From NCBI GenBank assembly GCA_050260415.1, contig JBLNCE010000150.1, positions 9,537 to 73,536 on the forward strand: 64,000 nt of DNA, written 5' to 3'. Position 1 is the stretch's first letter. The number at the start of each line of letters is the position of its first letter. The position numbers were made by a program, and so were the translations under genes. The notes beneath the pieces are model-generated. The model was not told where the DNA came from. It worked only from the letters and a program-made list of their open reading frames with translations, and did not search any database. This DNA is from JBLNCE01 sp050260415 (lineage in GTDB: Bacteria; Bacillota; UBA4882; JAAYXC01). This document shows, piece by piece, positions 50,327 to 57,934 of the stretch.

Positions 50327-50515
50327 TCACCTCTTCCTGTTCCGCCGCCGGGAGTCTCGTTCCATGAGCCGGCGTCTTTTTTTCTTGGTCTTTGCCTCTT
50401 TTGGTGGTCTTCTCGACCGGTGGCGAAACCTTGTGCGTCCCTGCCAGGGTTGGCGGCACGGCATAGGATCCCAATCTGGTACGTCCAGCCGAGGCGGGAT
50501 CGGGATGACGATCAT
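50327..50515 (-). CDS. Small basic hypothetical protein
   Basis: This 62-residue protein is Arg/Lys-rich in its second half (KEAKTKKKRRRLMERDSRRR). It has a Pro-rich start (MIVIPIPPRLDVPDWDPM). Its ATG overlaps the upstream stop (ATGA), which favours this frame over a longer competing frame of 79 residues. Possibly nucleic-acid-binding. Confidence 0.45.
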   Translation of the reverse strand: MIVIPIPPRLDVPDWDPMPCRQPWQGRTRFRHRSRRPPKEAKTKKKRRRLMERDSRRRNRKR

Positions 50516-50799
50516 TGTCGATCACCATCCCGCTTTGTTTCGTCAAGAAACCTCTTCAGACGACAGTCAGGTAGATGTCCGTAGGCCGTAAACCGCCCGC
50601 ATATCTCACATGCCAAACCACCAGGCCCGTCTATCCATTCAAGCTTAGTGAGTAGCTCGCGGGCCTCTTTGACCAAACGGGTCAGCACCTTGACGCCGGT
50701 TTCGTCCATCAGGGCGCCAAGAGAATCTATAGGTTCGTTTGGGCCGAGGAGCAACGCATCGGCGCGCCGCTTAAATTCTCGAATCTCCGTCTCCGTCAC
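50512..50799 (-). CDS. Small Cys-containing hypothetical protein
   Basis: This 95-residue protein has helices (TETEIREFKRRADALLLG, LTRLVKEARELLTKLEW) and a Cys motif ACEICGRFTAYGHLPDC. GTG 50799 is six bases after GGAGGTG, which I prefer over two upstream starts. Function unknown. Confidence 0.5.
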   Translation of the reverse strand: MTETEIREFKRRADALLLGPNEPIDSLGALMDETGVKVLTRLVKEARELLTKLEWIDGPGGLACEICGRFTAYGHLPDCRLKRFLDETKRDGDRQ

Positions 50800-50804
50800 G
50801 ATCA

Positions 50805-51569
50805 TCACCTCCGTTTTGGTTCCGCAATAGCTGCCAACGCCGGCGGCAGCTCCCTTATGGGGAAGCGCTCCGCTAGTTCCCCCTTGACCCAGACCGGCAC
50901 GTTATGCCGCCGGCATTCGATGATCAGGCTCTGAACCTGATTGTCAAGCGACCACTGAGCGGTAGATGTCTTTCCTCCGGTCAATTGGCCGATGACAGCC
51001 CACTTGACGCGCCGCCAAAGGGCATCCTCCATGGAGACCAAGCCAAGGAGAGGCTCGAAGGAGACCCATCCGTTCTCTTCAGGGAGTGACTGAACGCGCC
51101 ATCGATCCCCGAGGCAGGTTACGGTCACGCCAAACCACCAGTTCTGATACATGGCCCAATCCTCGTGAGCTCGTCTCCATTGGCGATAGCGCCGGGCCAT
51201 GTTCTCCGGGCACTTGGTCAGGAACAGATGAGCATGCCGCGGCGGGATGGGGATCGTCGGTTTCAGCGCACAGGCATCCAACACGGCTTGCTGACGCTCT
51301 GCCGGTACCGCCGGATGCCACAAGTCGCCCATGTCCTGCACGAAGATCCGCTTCGGCTGGCCGGTCATGGGGTACAGGGCTGGAAGCCGCTCCGGGTGCC
51401 AATGGGGGACGAAGGCGCGGCACTCGGGGCACTCGACCAGATTGCGCTTGGCGAACCGTTTGGCGAAGCAATATGGGCATGGTCTGGGATCCGCCGCCGT
51501 ACCCTCCGGCCCGTAGCACCCCCAACCGAGTGGATTGACTGTCTCGTCCACGTAATCAATCCTGGTCAT
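50805..51569 (-). CDS. DUF5131 (Gp37/Gp68-type) phage protein
   Basis: This 254-residue protein opens VNPLGWGCYGPEG and CPYCFAKRFAKR, the hallmark of the DUF5131 family related to radical-SAM-like proteins. A further CPECRAFVPHW and FVQDMGDLWHP, then LLTKCPENM-type HLFLTKCPENMARRY, match. Members occur in many phages and plasmids and may be iron-sulfur enzymes; the reaction is not known. Confidence 0.85.
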   Translation of the reverse strand: MTRIDYVDETVNPLGWGCYGPEGTAADPRPCPYCFAKRFAKRNLVECPECRAFVPHWHPERLPALYPMTGQPKRIFVQDMGDLWHPAVPAERQQAVLDACALKPTIPIPPRHAHLFLTKCPENMARRYRQWRRAHEDWAMYQNWWFGVTVTCLGDRWRVQSLPEENGWVSFEPLLGLVSMEDALWRRVKWAVIGQLTGGKTSTAQWSLDNQVQSLIIECRRHNVPVWVKGELAERFPIRELPPALAAIAEPKRR

Positions 51570-51585
51570 CCGTCAGCCTCCCTTG

Positions 51586-51681
51586 TCATCTGATGACCCT
51601 CAGATATGGCCAGAACGCGATCAACACCACTGTGAACAGCGCCACGAGAAATAGGGGGTAGGCCAAGGAGCGATTATACAA
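51586..51681 (-). CDS. 31-residue single-span membrane peptide
   Basis: A TTG at 51681, seven bases after GAGGGA, starts a peptide with one membrane helix (YPLFLVALFTVVLIAFWPYL) and a short basic tail. It sits between the DUF932 terminator and DUF5131 gene. Such small membrane peptides are common in phage early operons and could be toxins or inhibitors. Short length makes this uncertain. Confidence 0.4.
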   Translation of the reverse strand: MYNRSLAYPLFLVALFTVVLIAFWPYLRVIR

Positions 51682-51706
51682 GCCGGGTCCCTCTTCACAC
51701 AGCGAA

Positions 51707-51737
51707 AGCCCAGGCCCTCTGTGAAAGGACCTGGGCT
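51707..51737 (-). terminator. Hairpin after the DUF932 gene
   Basis: AGCCCAGG (51707-51714) and CCTGGGCT (51730-51737) pair over eight bases with a 15-base loop; on the minus strand TTT follows. The tract is short, so it may attenuate rather than stop transcription of the operon. Confidence 0.5.
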
Positions 51738-51749
51738 GTACCGTTACGA

Positions 51750-52835
51750 TCACGCTACGACGGCCAATTCGCGCCACTGGCTGGCCGGCAACGTGATGAT
51801 CTCCCCGCCGACCCGCTCCAGGTCCGTGGCCCTCTCGTAGTCGTCGGCGGTATTGGCCAGGTTGGTCACGGCATTGGCAAGGCCCCACTGGCTAAGGTCG
51901 CCACCCTCGATGAGCCGCCGCAGCAGGCCGCCGCGCTCGTGCTCCCGCATGCTGAACCGCTCGACGACGCGATCCAGGACGGTCTCGACCGGCGCCTCAA
52001 TCCGGCGGGTGCTGGCGTCCACGACTGTACCGCGGAGCTTCCCGAACTCCACCTCGTCGAAGGCGGACCGGATCACATCCTGGACCTGCATCATGAATGC
52101 CTTGTCCGTGGCCTTGCGGGTCTCGTCCCGGAAGAGCTCATAAAGGCTGTCCATGCCTTCGGCGCGCCGGCCGAGGTGGAACTTGCGCATGGCCCGGTCA
52201 TTGATGACTGCACCGTTGAGGCAAACCAGACGATATAGAAGCGGCTCGACACAAACCGCACCAAGCCCGACTTCGGAGTTGGAAATCGAGATCCCGGCCT
52301 GGACAACGTCACCCTTTTTGACCTCAAAGGACAAACGTTCGGTCGTGACCTTGATGTACAGGTGCCGGTCGGTAACCTCCGCCGAGACGACCTGCATCTG
52401 CTTGTCCTCCAGGAGGACGGGCAGCGCGACTTCGGCCAGGTCATAGTTGTCGATGGTGCGGTACCGGTCGCTGAGGAAGGCGCGCACATTACCGTCTAGG
52501 GTCCTAACGAGGCGCGGCGTGTTCTGGCGATTGAGCCAGAAGTTCAATTCGTTCGCGGCCATGATCGGGGAAGCGTTCTTCAGGCGCCCGTAATATTGGG
52601 CAGGGACGTTTGCGAATTCGCGGATCTGCCCCTCGGCCAGGCGGGTCAAAGGGAGGGTCTGGGCCTGGTCGTCGCGGCCCATGGTGAGGGTGAATGTGAG
52701 TTCGCCGTCATTTTGCATTGCTTGGGGGGTAGGGGCGATCTCCATCAGGTTGGTCGGGGCGACGTAATCCTTCTTGGTTTCGAGCTGGCGCTCCAGCTCA
52801 CGAGCGAGGTCTACGAGAGAACGTCCTTCTTTCAT
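51750..52835 (-). CDS. DUF932-family phage/plasmid-like protein
   Basis: This 361-residue protein has the DUF932 core, including VRTLDGNVRAFLSDRYRTID, ISISNSEVGLGAVCVEPLLY and RLVCLNGAV. The family is widespread in phages and plasmids, without a firm function. GAAGGATG is six bases before the ATG. It is the first large gene of the leftward operon. Confidence 0.85.
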   Translation of the reverse strand: MKEGRSLVDLARELERQLETKKDYVAPTNLMEIAPTPQAMQNDGELTFTLTMGRDDQAQTLPLTRLAEGQIREFANVPAQYYGRLKNASPIMAANELNFWLNRQNTPRLVRTLDGNVRAFLSDRYRTIDNYDLAEVALPVLLEDKQMQVVSAEVTDRHLYIKVTTERLSFEVKKGDVVQAGISISNSEVGLGAVCVEPLLYRLVCLNGAVINDRAMRKFHLGRRAEGMDSLYELFRDETRKATDKAFMMQVQDVIRSAFDEVEFGKLRGTVVDASTRRIEAPVETVLDRVVERFSMREHERGGLLRRLIEGGDLSQWGLANAVTNLANTADDYERATDLERVGGEIITLPASQWRELAVVA

Positions 52836-52855
52836 GCTTGCATCCTTCTTTCGGC

Positions 52856-53062
52856 TTATTTATTTGGCGCAGTTACACTCTGGAGTTCGTGCTCTTCCAT
52901 CTCCGCATAGGGCCCGTTGTCGAGCTTTACGATGTACCGGATGAACTGCCGAACAGCGTTGCTGACATATTGGATGTCGAAAACCCGACCAAAGGCGCAG
53001 ATCTGCGGAATGAAGACCCGCTCGTCCGGAACATACAGCGGATCTCCAAAAGCCTCAAACAT
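52856..53062 (-). CDS. Small hypothetical protein at the head of the leftward operon
   Basis: This 68-residue protein starts at ATG 53062 after AAAGGAGGTG and follows the operator-rich promoter. It has aromatic strands (DERVFIPQICAFGRVFDI) and a helical mid section (SNAVRQFIRYIVKLDN). It would be the first product made when the operon is induced. Function unknown. Confidence 0.5.
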   Translation of the reverse strand: MFEAFGDPLYVPDERVFIPQICAFGRVFDIQYVSNAVRQFIRYIVKLDNGPYAEMEEHELQSVTAPNK

Positions 53063-53077
53063 CAATGCACCTCCTTT

Positions 53078-53154
53078 GATGACAATATGTCTATGTCATC
53101 ATGATAGACTGTCATCGACAATTTGTCAATAGGGGTGATGTAAATTGTCATCGG
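53078..53154. promoter_or_regulatory. Right operator cluster (TGTCATC repeats)
   Basis: Copies are TGATGACA at 53078-53085, TGTCATCA at 53095-53102, and TGTCATCG at 53111-53118 and 53147-53154. They overlap the leftward promoter and repeat the element of the repressor region at 708-804. They suggest one repressor controls both ends. A run of nine G follows at 53154-53162. Confidence 0.65.
53102..53130 (-). promoter_or_regulatory. Leftward promoter of the right-arm operon
   Basis: On the minus strand TTGACA (53125-53130) is followed after 17 bases by TATCAT (53102-53107). It drives the small gene at 53062 and the operon to 47608. Operator-like TGTCATC copies lie in the spacer and at the -10 box. 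Confidence 0.8.
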
Positions 53155-53202
53155 GGGGGGGGCTGAGACGTTTCGCCGCTTACTTATCGATGCCAGTAAG
53201 AT

Positions 53203-53236
53203 ATATAGCGATAGATATATATCGCAATTGATAGAT
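53203..53236. repeat. AT-rich inverted repeat upstream of the wHTH-tubulin pair
   Basis: GCGATA (53208-53213) and TATCGC (53220-53225) form a 6-bp dyad around GATATA, with GATAGAT repeated nearby. The stretch lies just before the winged-helix gene, where a TubR-like protein would bind (a tubC-like site). The number of repeats is small, so this is tentative. Confidence 0.4.
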
Positions 53237-53259
53237 CGAGCAGGGAAGGGGGTGAAAAG

Positions 53260-53553
53260 GTGCTATGTGACGCATGCCGGACGGCCTTGGCGCGCGAGTT
53301 TGGCCCGGAGGAGTATCGCGTCCTCGATGTTCTGTTGAACGGCGGCGCTGTAGATCGGGCCATGGCCATGGCAAGAGAGGACATTCTGGCGAACTGTGAT
53401 TCGTTGACCCTTGCGCGATTGCGGGATACTCTGTTGCGATTGTCCGCGACCAGGATGATCGATATCACCAATGGCCGGCGCGGCCTGGTCTACCTGACCG
53501 AGGATGGAACGGCAGCATTAAGAGCGTTCAAACGTGGAGGTGGACGAAGTTGA
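53260..53553 (+). CDS. Small winged-helix DNA-binding protein (TubR-like candidate)
   Basis: This 97-residue protein starts at GTG 53260 after AAGGGGGTG. It has an N-terminal CDAC pair and a winged-helix: FGPEEYRVLDVLLNGG, LTLARLRDTLLRLSATRMID, a wing NGRRGLVYLTEDGTAALRAF. It is translationally coupled to the tubulin-like gene. TubR proteins of type III partition are about 100-residue winged-helix proteins encoded upstream of tubZ, so the pair fits that pattern. Sequence similarity to a known TubR is not shown here. Confidence 0.6.
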   Translation: MLCDACRTALAREFGPEEYRVLDVLLNGGAVDRAMAMAREDILANCDSLTLARLRDTLLRLSATRMIDITNGRRGLVYLTEDGTAALRAFKRGGGRS

Positions 53554-54677
53554 TCAAAATTGGAGTCGTGGGAGTCGGCCAGGCCGGAGGGAACATCGCC
53601 GCCGAATTCGGCAAATTGGGACATGAGAAGGCGGCCATCAACCTGAGCCTGGCTGATTTACGATCGCTGGAGGATCTCATTCCGGCACGGCTGACATTGG
53701 AGACCGGGGCCGGCGCGGCCAAGGACCCCGCGGAAGGATTCCGGGCCCTGGAGCGGAACGCGCAGCGGGTCATGGAATTTCTGCGGCAGCAGTTCGCCGA
53801 TTGCCAGGCGATCCTGGTGTCATTCAGCCTCGGGGGGGGGACCGGTTCCGGAGCCGGCCCGGGGGTCGTCGACCTGGCTGCGAACGTGTTCCCCGGGCGG
53901 CCGGTCGGGGCCATCGTCGTGCTCCCGGCCACCGAAGAGGCGCCCGTGGCCCAGGAGAACGCGGTCGAGGCATTCGCGGACCTGAGCAAGGTACGCGCCG
54001 GCGCAGTCCTGGTGGTGGACAATCAGCGGGCTTTCGAACTTCTGCGTGCGGAAAAGGCAGACGCTGGCCGCCGGGAATTGTTCGAGGTCACAAACGGGAC
54101 GGTCGCGCGGCTGGTCGACGATCTGATTAAGGTTCCCAGCATGGCCAGCGAACTGGGGAACGTGGATGAGGCGGAGGTCCTCGCTCTTCTTGGTGAACGC
54201 GGCCTGATGGTCATCGGGGAGGCCATTCTGACGGATGACGGCTGCGGGCCATCGAACGTGGCAGATACCGCAACGTTGATTCAGTACAGCCTGGAGAAAG
54301 GGGTATTCGTGCCGGCGGCCGGACGCGCAACGAAAGCGGCTGTGATCTGGCAGGCTCCCGCGGAGTGGACGCGGCATCTCCGGATCTCCGAGGCATTGGA
54401 TCCCTTGCCTGGGGAGGTCTTCGAGGGGATCTACGACGACGCGCGGGGGCGTATCCTGACTGTGCTCGCCGGTTTGCCCTGGCCGCTGACCCGGTTACAT
54501 GACATCGAAAGCCGGCTTGAGTCGGCCAGGCCGGTCCTGGAGGAGACGGCGGCCGCGGTGCAGTCGATGGAGTACGAGCCGCGGGTCAAACCGGTCCTGG
54601 CAAGGAGGCCGCTTGGCGGCGGAGACGGGGAGCCGAGCGTGGAGGAGATACTCGGGAGGCATCGGCGGAGGCGGTAA
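53550..54677 (+). CDS. Tubulin/FtsZ-family GTPase (TubZ-like)
   Basis: This 375-residue protein has the tubulin fold motifs: GVVGVGQAGGNIAAEF at the N-terminus, the G-box LGGGTGSGAGP at 94-104, and VDNQRAFELLR in helix H6-like position. The C-terminal domain contains VFVPAAGRATKAAVIWQAP. It ends in a long linker and a basic RHRRRR tail, as TubZ ends in basic residues. Such proteins form GTP-dependent filaments; phage or plasmid TubZ moves DNA. TTG 53550 overlaps the preceding stop. It could also be an FtsZ-interfering homologue. Confidence 0.88.
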   Translation: MIKIGVVGVGQAGGNIAAEFGKLGHEKAAINLSLADLRSLEDLIPARLTLETGAGAAKDPAEGFRALERNAQRVMEFLRQQFADCQAILVSFSLGGGTGSGAGPGVVDLAANVFPGRPVGAIVVLPATEEAPVAQENAVEAFADLSKVRAGAVLVVDNQRAFELLRAEKADAGRRELFEVTNGTVARLVDDLIKVPSMASELGNVDEAEVLALLGERGLMVIGEAILTDDGCGPSNVADTATLIQYSLEKGVFVPAAGRATKAAVIWQAPAEWTRHLRISEALDPLPGEVFEGIYDDARGRILTVLAGLPWPLTRLHDIESRLESARPVLEETAAAVQSMEYEPRVKPVLARRPLGGGDGEPSVEEILGRHRRRR

Positions 54678-54691
54678 TGCTGCTTGGCGAG

Positions 54692-54723
54692 ACGGGGGAG
54701 AGACAGCTCTCTCCCGTTTTTTT
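54692..54723 (+). terminator. Terminator after the tubulin-like gene
   Basis: ACGGGGGAGAGA (from 54692) pairs with TCTCTCCCGT around a CAGC loop with one bulge, then seven T follow. It closes the rightward wHTH-tubulin operon before attR. Confidence 0.85.
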
Positions 54724-54858
54724 GATCGTCATGGCTGTAATCAAATTGTAATCAAAGGGGCAGGGAAGGCGAGGAAAGACCGCGAAGTATAGGATGGGGA
54801 AAGGGGCAGTTAGCAGGAGATGAAGATAAACGGGGACGGGCGAAGAACTATGAAGAGA

Positions 54859-54904
54859 ACTGAAAATCCCCGTGTCGGCGGTTCGATTCCGTCCCTTGGC
54901 ACCA
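54859..54904 (+). other. attR: 3' part of a tRNA gene (probably tRNA-Phe)
   Basis: The sequence from ACTGAAAATCCCC through GTTCGATTCC to CCTTGGCACCA is the 3' half of a tRNA: anticodon loop CTGAAAA (GAA anticodon), T arm with GGTTCGATTCC and an encoded ACCA end. The 5' half of the anticodon stem is not complementary in this copy, so the gene is incomplete. This is typical of an att core, with the intact tRNA at attL outside the window. Prophage DNA therefore ends here. Confidence 0.8.
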
Positions 54905-54920
54905 TTGTTTATTAGGGTGC

Positions 54921-54947
54921 AAGACCAGTGAGGAACTGGTCTTTTTG
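54921..54947 (+). terminator. tRNA terminator
   Basis: AAGACCAGT (54921-54929) pairs perfectly with ACTGGTCTT (54935-54943), followed by TTTG. It is the normal terminator of the host tRNA gene and marks the first host sequence. Confidence 0.85.
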
Positions 54948-55002
54948 TTTGCCCTCCGTACCTTCCCATCGCGGACAGTTTGGACAAGAGGAGGAAACCC
55001 CC

Positions 55003-55953
55003 ATGACAACTTCCGCCGAGCACGGCTACATCCTCGGCATGGGCACGGCTTGCCTGGACTACATCTGGCAGGTGGGCGCCTATCCCGCCGAAGACAGCAA
55101 GAGCCAGGCCGAGGGCGTGATGGTTCAGGGCGGCGGCCCTGTCGCCACGGCGTTGGTGGCCGCGGCGCGCCTGGGGGTCCCCAGCGCCTATTTCGGGACG
55201 CTCGGCGATGACCCGGCCGGGCGTGAAATCGCTGCCGGCTTGGCCCGGGAGCAGGTGGACATAGACCATCTCCGCGTGGTGCGGGGGACGTCCTCCCAAA
55301 CAGCCGCAGTCCTGGTCAGTCGCGCCACCGGGCTGAGGACGGTCGTCTGGCACCCGGGCACGGTACCGCCGCCAAGCGCGGACGACCTACCCGAGTTCGT
55401 CTTGGGAAAAGCGCGTTTCCTGCACCTCGACGGCCACCATCCGGAGACGGCCCTGCCGCTGGTGCGTAAAGCCCGCGCGCTCGGGGTCTCCGTTTCTCTG
55501 GACGCGGGTAGCAACTATCCCTGGATGAAGGATCTGGCGCCGCTGGCCGACATCTTGATCGGGTCCGCGCGTTTCGGTAAGGACTTCACCGGCGCGGAAG
55601 ATCCTGAACGGATGCTGGATTGCCTGGGGAGTCTCGGCCCCACGATGGTGGGTATAACCCTGGGCGCGTCCGGAGGCCTGATCGAGGCGCATGGTGAACG
55701 GTTCGGGTATCCGGGTTTTCCCATCGAGGCGGTTGACACAAACGGGGCCGGGGACGTGTTTCACGGCGCTTTTCTAAGCGCGCTGGCGCATGGTGCCGCG
55801 GCGCGGGACGCGTCTATCTTTGCAAGCGCCGCCGCGGCCTTGAAGTGCACGATGCCCGGCGGACGGTCCGGTATCCCCGCGCGCGCCAAGGTCCTGTCTT
55901 TCTTGCGGGCACGAGGCTTTACGAATGCGCGCGGGATTTCGTTCTTCGCATAG
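55003..55953 (+). CDS. PfkB-family carbohydrate kinase (host)
   Basis: This 316-residue protein has the PfkB signatures: the N-terminal GMGTACLDYI, substrate-binding GGGPVATALVAAARLG, and the catalytic DTNGAGDVFHGAF near the C-terminus. These kinases phosphorylate sugars or nucleosides such as ribose, fructose-6-P or sulfofructose; the substrate cannot be set. GAGGAGG precedes ATG 55003. It begins the host flank. Confidence 0.88.
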   Translation: MTTSAEHGYILGMGTACLDYIWQVGAYPAEDSKSQAEGVMVQGGGPVATALVAAARLGVPSAYFGTLGDDPAGREIAAGLAREQVDIDHLRVVRGTSSQTAAVLVSRATGLRTVVWHPGTVPPPSADDLPEFVLGKARFLHLDGHHPETALPLVRKARALGVSVSLDAGSNYPWMKDLAPLADILIGSARFGKDFTGAEDPERMLDCLGSLGPTMVGITLGASGGLIEAHGERFGYPGFPIEAVDTNGAGDVFHGAFLSALAHGAAARDASIFASAAAALKCTMPGGRSGIPARAKVLSFLRARGFTNARGISFFA

Positions 55954-56030
55954 CAGCTTTAGCCATTTTCCCCTTGGACAGGCCGGATTGCGAGGCAGGA
56001 AAAGCGTTGTTCTCCGTGGAAGACTCGGTT

Positions 56031-57272
56031 ATGAAACCCGTACAAAGCATCAATTGGCGCCGCAACTTGGTATTTGCCTCGTTCGGGGTGGTTATGGCCG
56101 GGATCGTGTTTTCCCTCGTCTCGCCGTTCATCCCCCAATACCTGGCCGAACTCGGTGTCGGGCGTAACCTGGCCGTCTGGTCCGGGTTCGCCTTTGCGAT
56201 CAACGCGTTCACCTACGGCATCATGGCACCAATCTGGGGCGGGCTGGCGGATCGCCACGGGAAGCGCATCATGCTCATCAGGTCGGGCTTCGGTATTGCC
56301 TTGACCTATGTCCTGATGGGCCTGGCCCGAAGACCGTTGGAGTTTCTGGCCTACCGCGCGGTCAATGGCATGCTGGGAGGATTCATCCCCTCGTCCCTGA
56401 TGCTGGTGGCGACCAATACGCCGGCTGCGGATCTTGGCTTTGCGTTGGGCGTGATTCAGACGGCCTCGTCGGTGGGGAGTATCATGGGTCCGCTCGTCGG
56501 CGGCGTCATGGCGAGCGCCCTTGGCGTCAGGACAGCCATGTTTCTCGGCGCCGGTCTGCTCTGTATCGCCGCGGCCGCGAGCTTCTATGGCACCAGGGAG
56601 GAGGTAACCCGCCGCGAAGGCGGGGCGGGATTTCTTACCGGCCTGCGCAGTACATTCTCCCGGGCCGACCTGCCGGCGCTCTTCCTCGTGATGCTCGCCG
56701 CGCAGATGGCGCTCATGGTCGTGCAGCCATCCTTGCCGATCTTCGTCCAATCCTTGGCCAAGAGACTCGACCAACGCCAGGTGACGCTGGCAACCGGGAT
56801 CGTCTTCTCCTTGACCGGGGTCTCGACCGCCCTCGGCGCGCCCTTGCTCGGGCGGATCAAACGCTTGGACTACCGTTGGTCGCTGAAGCTCGGCCTCGTC
56901 GCGGCCGCGATCCTCGGCGGCTTCCAAGGGTTCACGCGGGATCTCTATCTCCTGGGCATCGAGCGATTCCTATTCGGCTTTGCCAACGCCGCGATCATCG
57001 TCAGCGGTAACGTCATCATCGCGCAGAGCGCGCCGGAGGGCGCGCGCGGGCAGGTATTCGGCGTCTTGAACGGCGTGGCCTCTCTCGGCTCCGTCCTCGG
57101 CCCCCTGCTCGGGGGATATGTGGCGAGCGGCTTCGGCTCGGCCGGGCCGTTCTTCCTCAGCGGACTGCTGTTCCTGGCAGGCCTCCCGTTGGTGGGAGGC
57201 GGTACCGGCGCGCCGTTATTTCTTTTCCCCAAACGAGCGCCCAAACAGGATAGCCACGCCCAGGGCGATTAG
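56031..57272 (+). CDS. MFS transporter (host)
   Basis: This 413-residue protein has about 12 hydrophobic segments and the MFS motif GGLADRHGKRIMLIRSG in the loop after helix 2. Several Gly-rich helices (GMLGGFIPSSLMLV, GSVLGPLLGGYVASG) resemble drug-efflux type MFS proteins. ATG 56031 has a weak GGAAGA before it. The end overlaps the convergent gene by 57 bases. Confidence 0.85.
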   Translation: MKPVQSINWRRNLVFASFGVVMAGIVFSLVSPFIPQYLAELGVGRNLAVWSGFAFAINAFTYGIMAPIWGGLADRHGKRIMLIRSGFGIALTYVLMGLARRPLEFLAYRAVNGMLGGFIPSSLMLVATNTPAADLGFALGVIQTASSVGSIMGPLVGGVMASALGVRTAMFLGAGLLCIAAAASFYGTREEVTRREGGAGFLTGLRSTFSRADLPALFLVMLAAQMALMVVQPSLPIFVQSLAKRLDQRQVTLATGIVFSLTGVSTALGAPLLGRIKRLDYRWSLKLGLVAAAILGGFQGFTRDLYLLGIERFLFGFANAAIIVSGNVIIAQSAPEGARGQVFGVLNGVASLGSVLGPLLGGYVASGFGSAGPFFLSGLLFLAGLPLVGGGTGAPLFLFPKRAPKQDSHAQGD

Positions 57273-57728
57273 GACGACGGGCCACCATTTGACGATCAGT
57301 TCCGGGCGGGCGATGCCTTTGGTAAAGACGAACGCCACGGCGCCGGTGAGGATGCCGCCGCAGGCGGGAATCAGAATCCCCGGATCGCGCCCGCGTCCCG
57401 CCGCCCACAGCACCATGAAGGCCAAGCCTCCGATGAAGGGAAAGGCGGGCCACCAGACCGCCATCTCGCTCCAGGATAGGATCTCCCAGGCGAACAAGGC
57501 CAGAAAAGCCCCGATCAAAAGGGCGCCGATACCCACAAAAGCCAACCCTGGTTCATGGTCCGGCGTCAGTGCCCAGCCGACGAGAAAAGTCAGACCGCCC
57601 ACGATGATGAATAGCGGCCAGATATTGTGCCAGCCGATGAACGGCAGGTTCAAACCGGGCAGCAGAAAAACGATGCCAAGCAGAACGAGGATAAACCCGA
57701 GCATCTGGCGGCCGGCCCGATCGGACAT
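57216..57728 (-). CDS. Small multi-span membrane protein (host)
   Basis: This 170-residue protein has five or so membrane helices (MLGFILVLLGIVFLLPGL, FIIVGGLTFLVGWAL, ILIPACGGILTGAVAFVF, VVLIALGVAILFGR). It resembles LiaF-type or DUF5668-like membrane proteins with repeated GW/PL patterns. ATG 57728 follows GGGGGTG by six bases. Its last 57 bases overlap the MFS gene in the other direction. Confidence 0.65.
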   Translation of the reverse strand: MSDRAGRQMLGFILVLLGIVFLLPGLNLPFIGWHNIWPLFIIVGGLTFLVGWALTPDHEPGLAFVGIGALLIGAFLALFAWEILSWSEMAVWWPAFPFIGGLAFMVLWAAGRGRDPGILIPACGGILTGAVAFVFTKGIARPELIVKWWPVVLIALGVAILFGRSFGEKK

Positions 57729-57934
57729 CCAAAACACCCCCGTCTCAAAAGCTCGCCTTATCTCCATAATGGCGGCATACTTCATAAATGTTCCGCATCA
57801 ATAATTCGGTGGCCTCTCTTACCCTCCTGCCGTGGGGACGAATCCGATGGATTTCTCGGAAGCAGCCTCAGGCCATGGGCTTGTCCCTGTGTGCTCCCCA
57901 TATCTCGGCGGCGCCAGGCAAGATGTCCCAGAGC

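Noticed and set aside
50307..50546. Alternative 79-residue frame on the minus strand
   Set aside because: The 62-residue frame at 50327-50515 has an ATGA overlap with the upstream gene and better ribosome binding site spacing.
54859..54904. Functional tRNA gene
   Set aside because: The 5' half (acceptor, D arm, 5' anticodon stem) is missing, so this is an att remnant.
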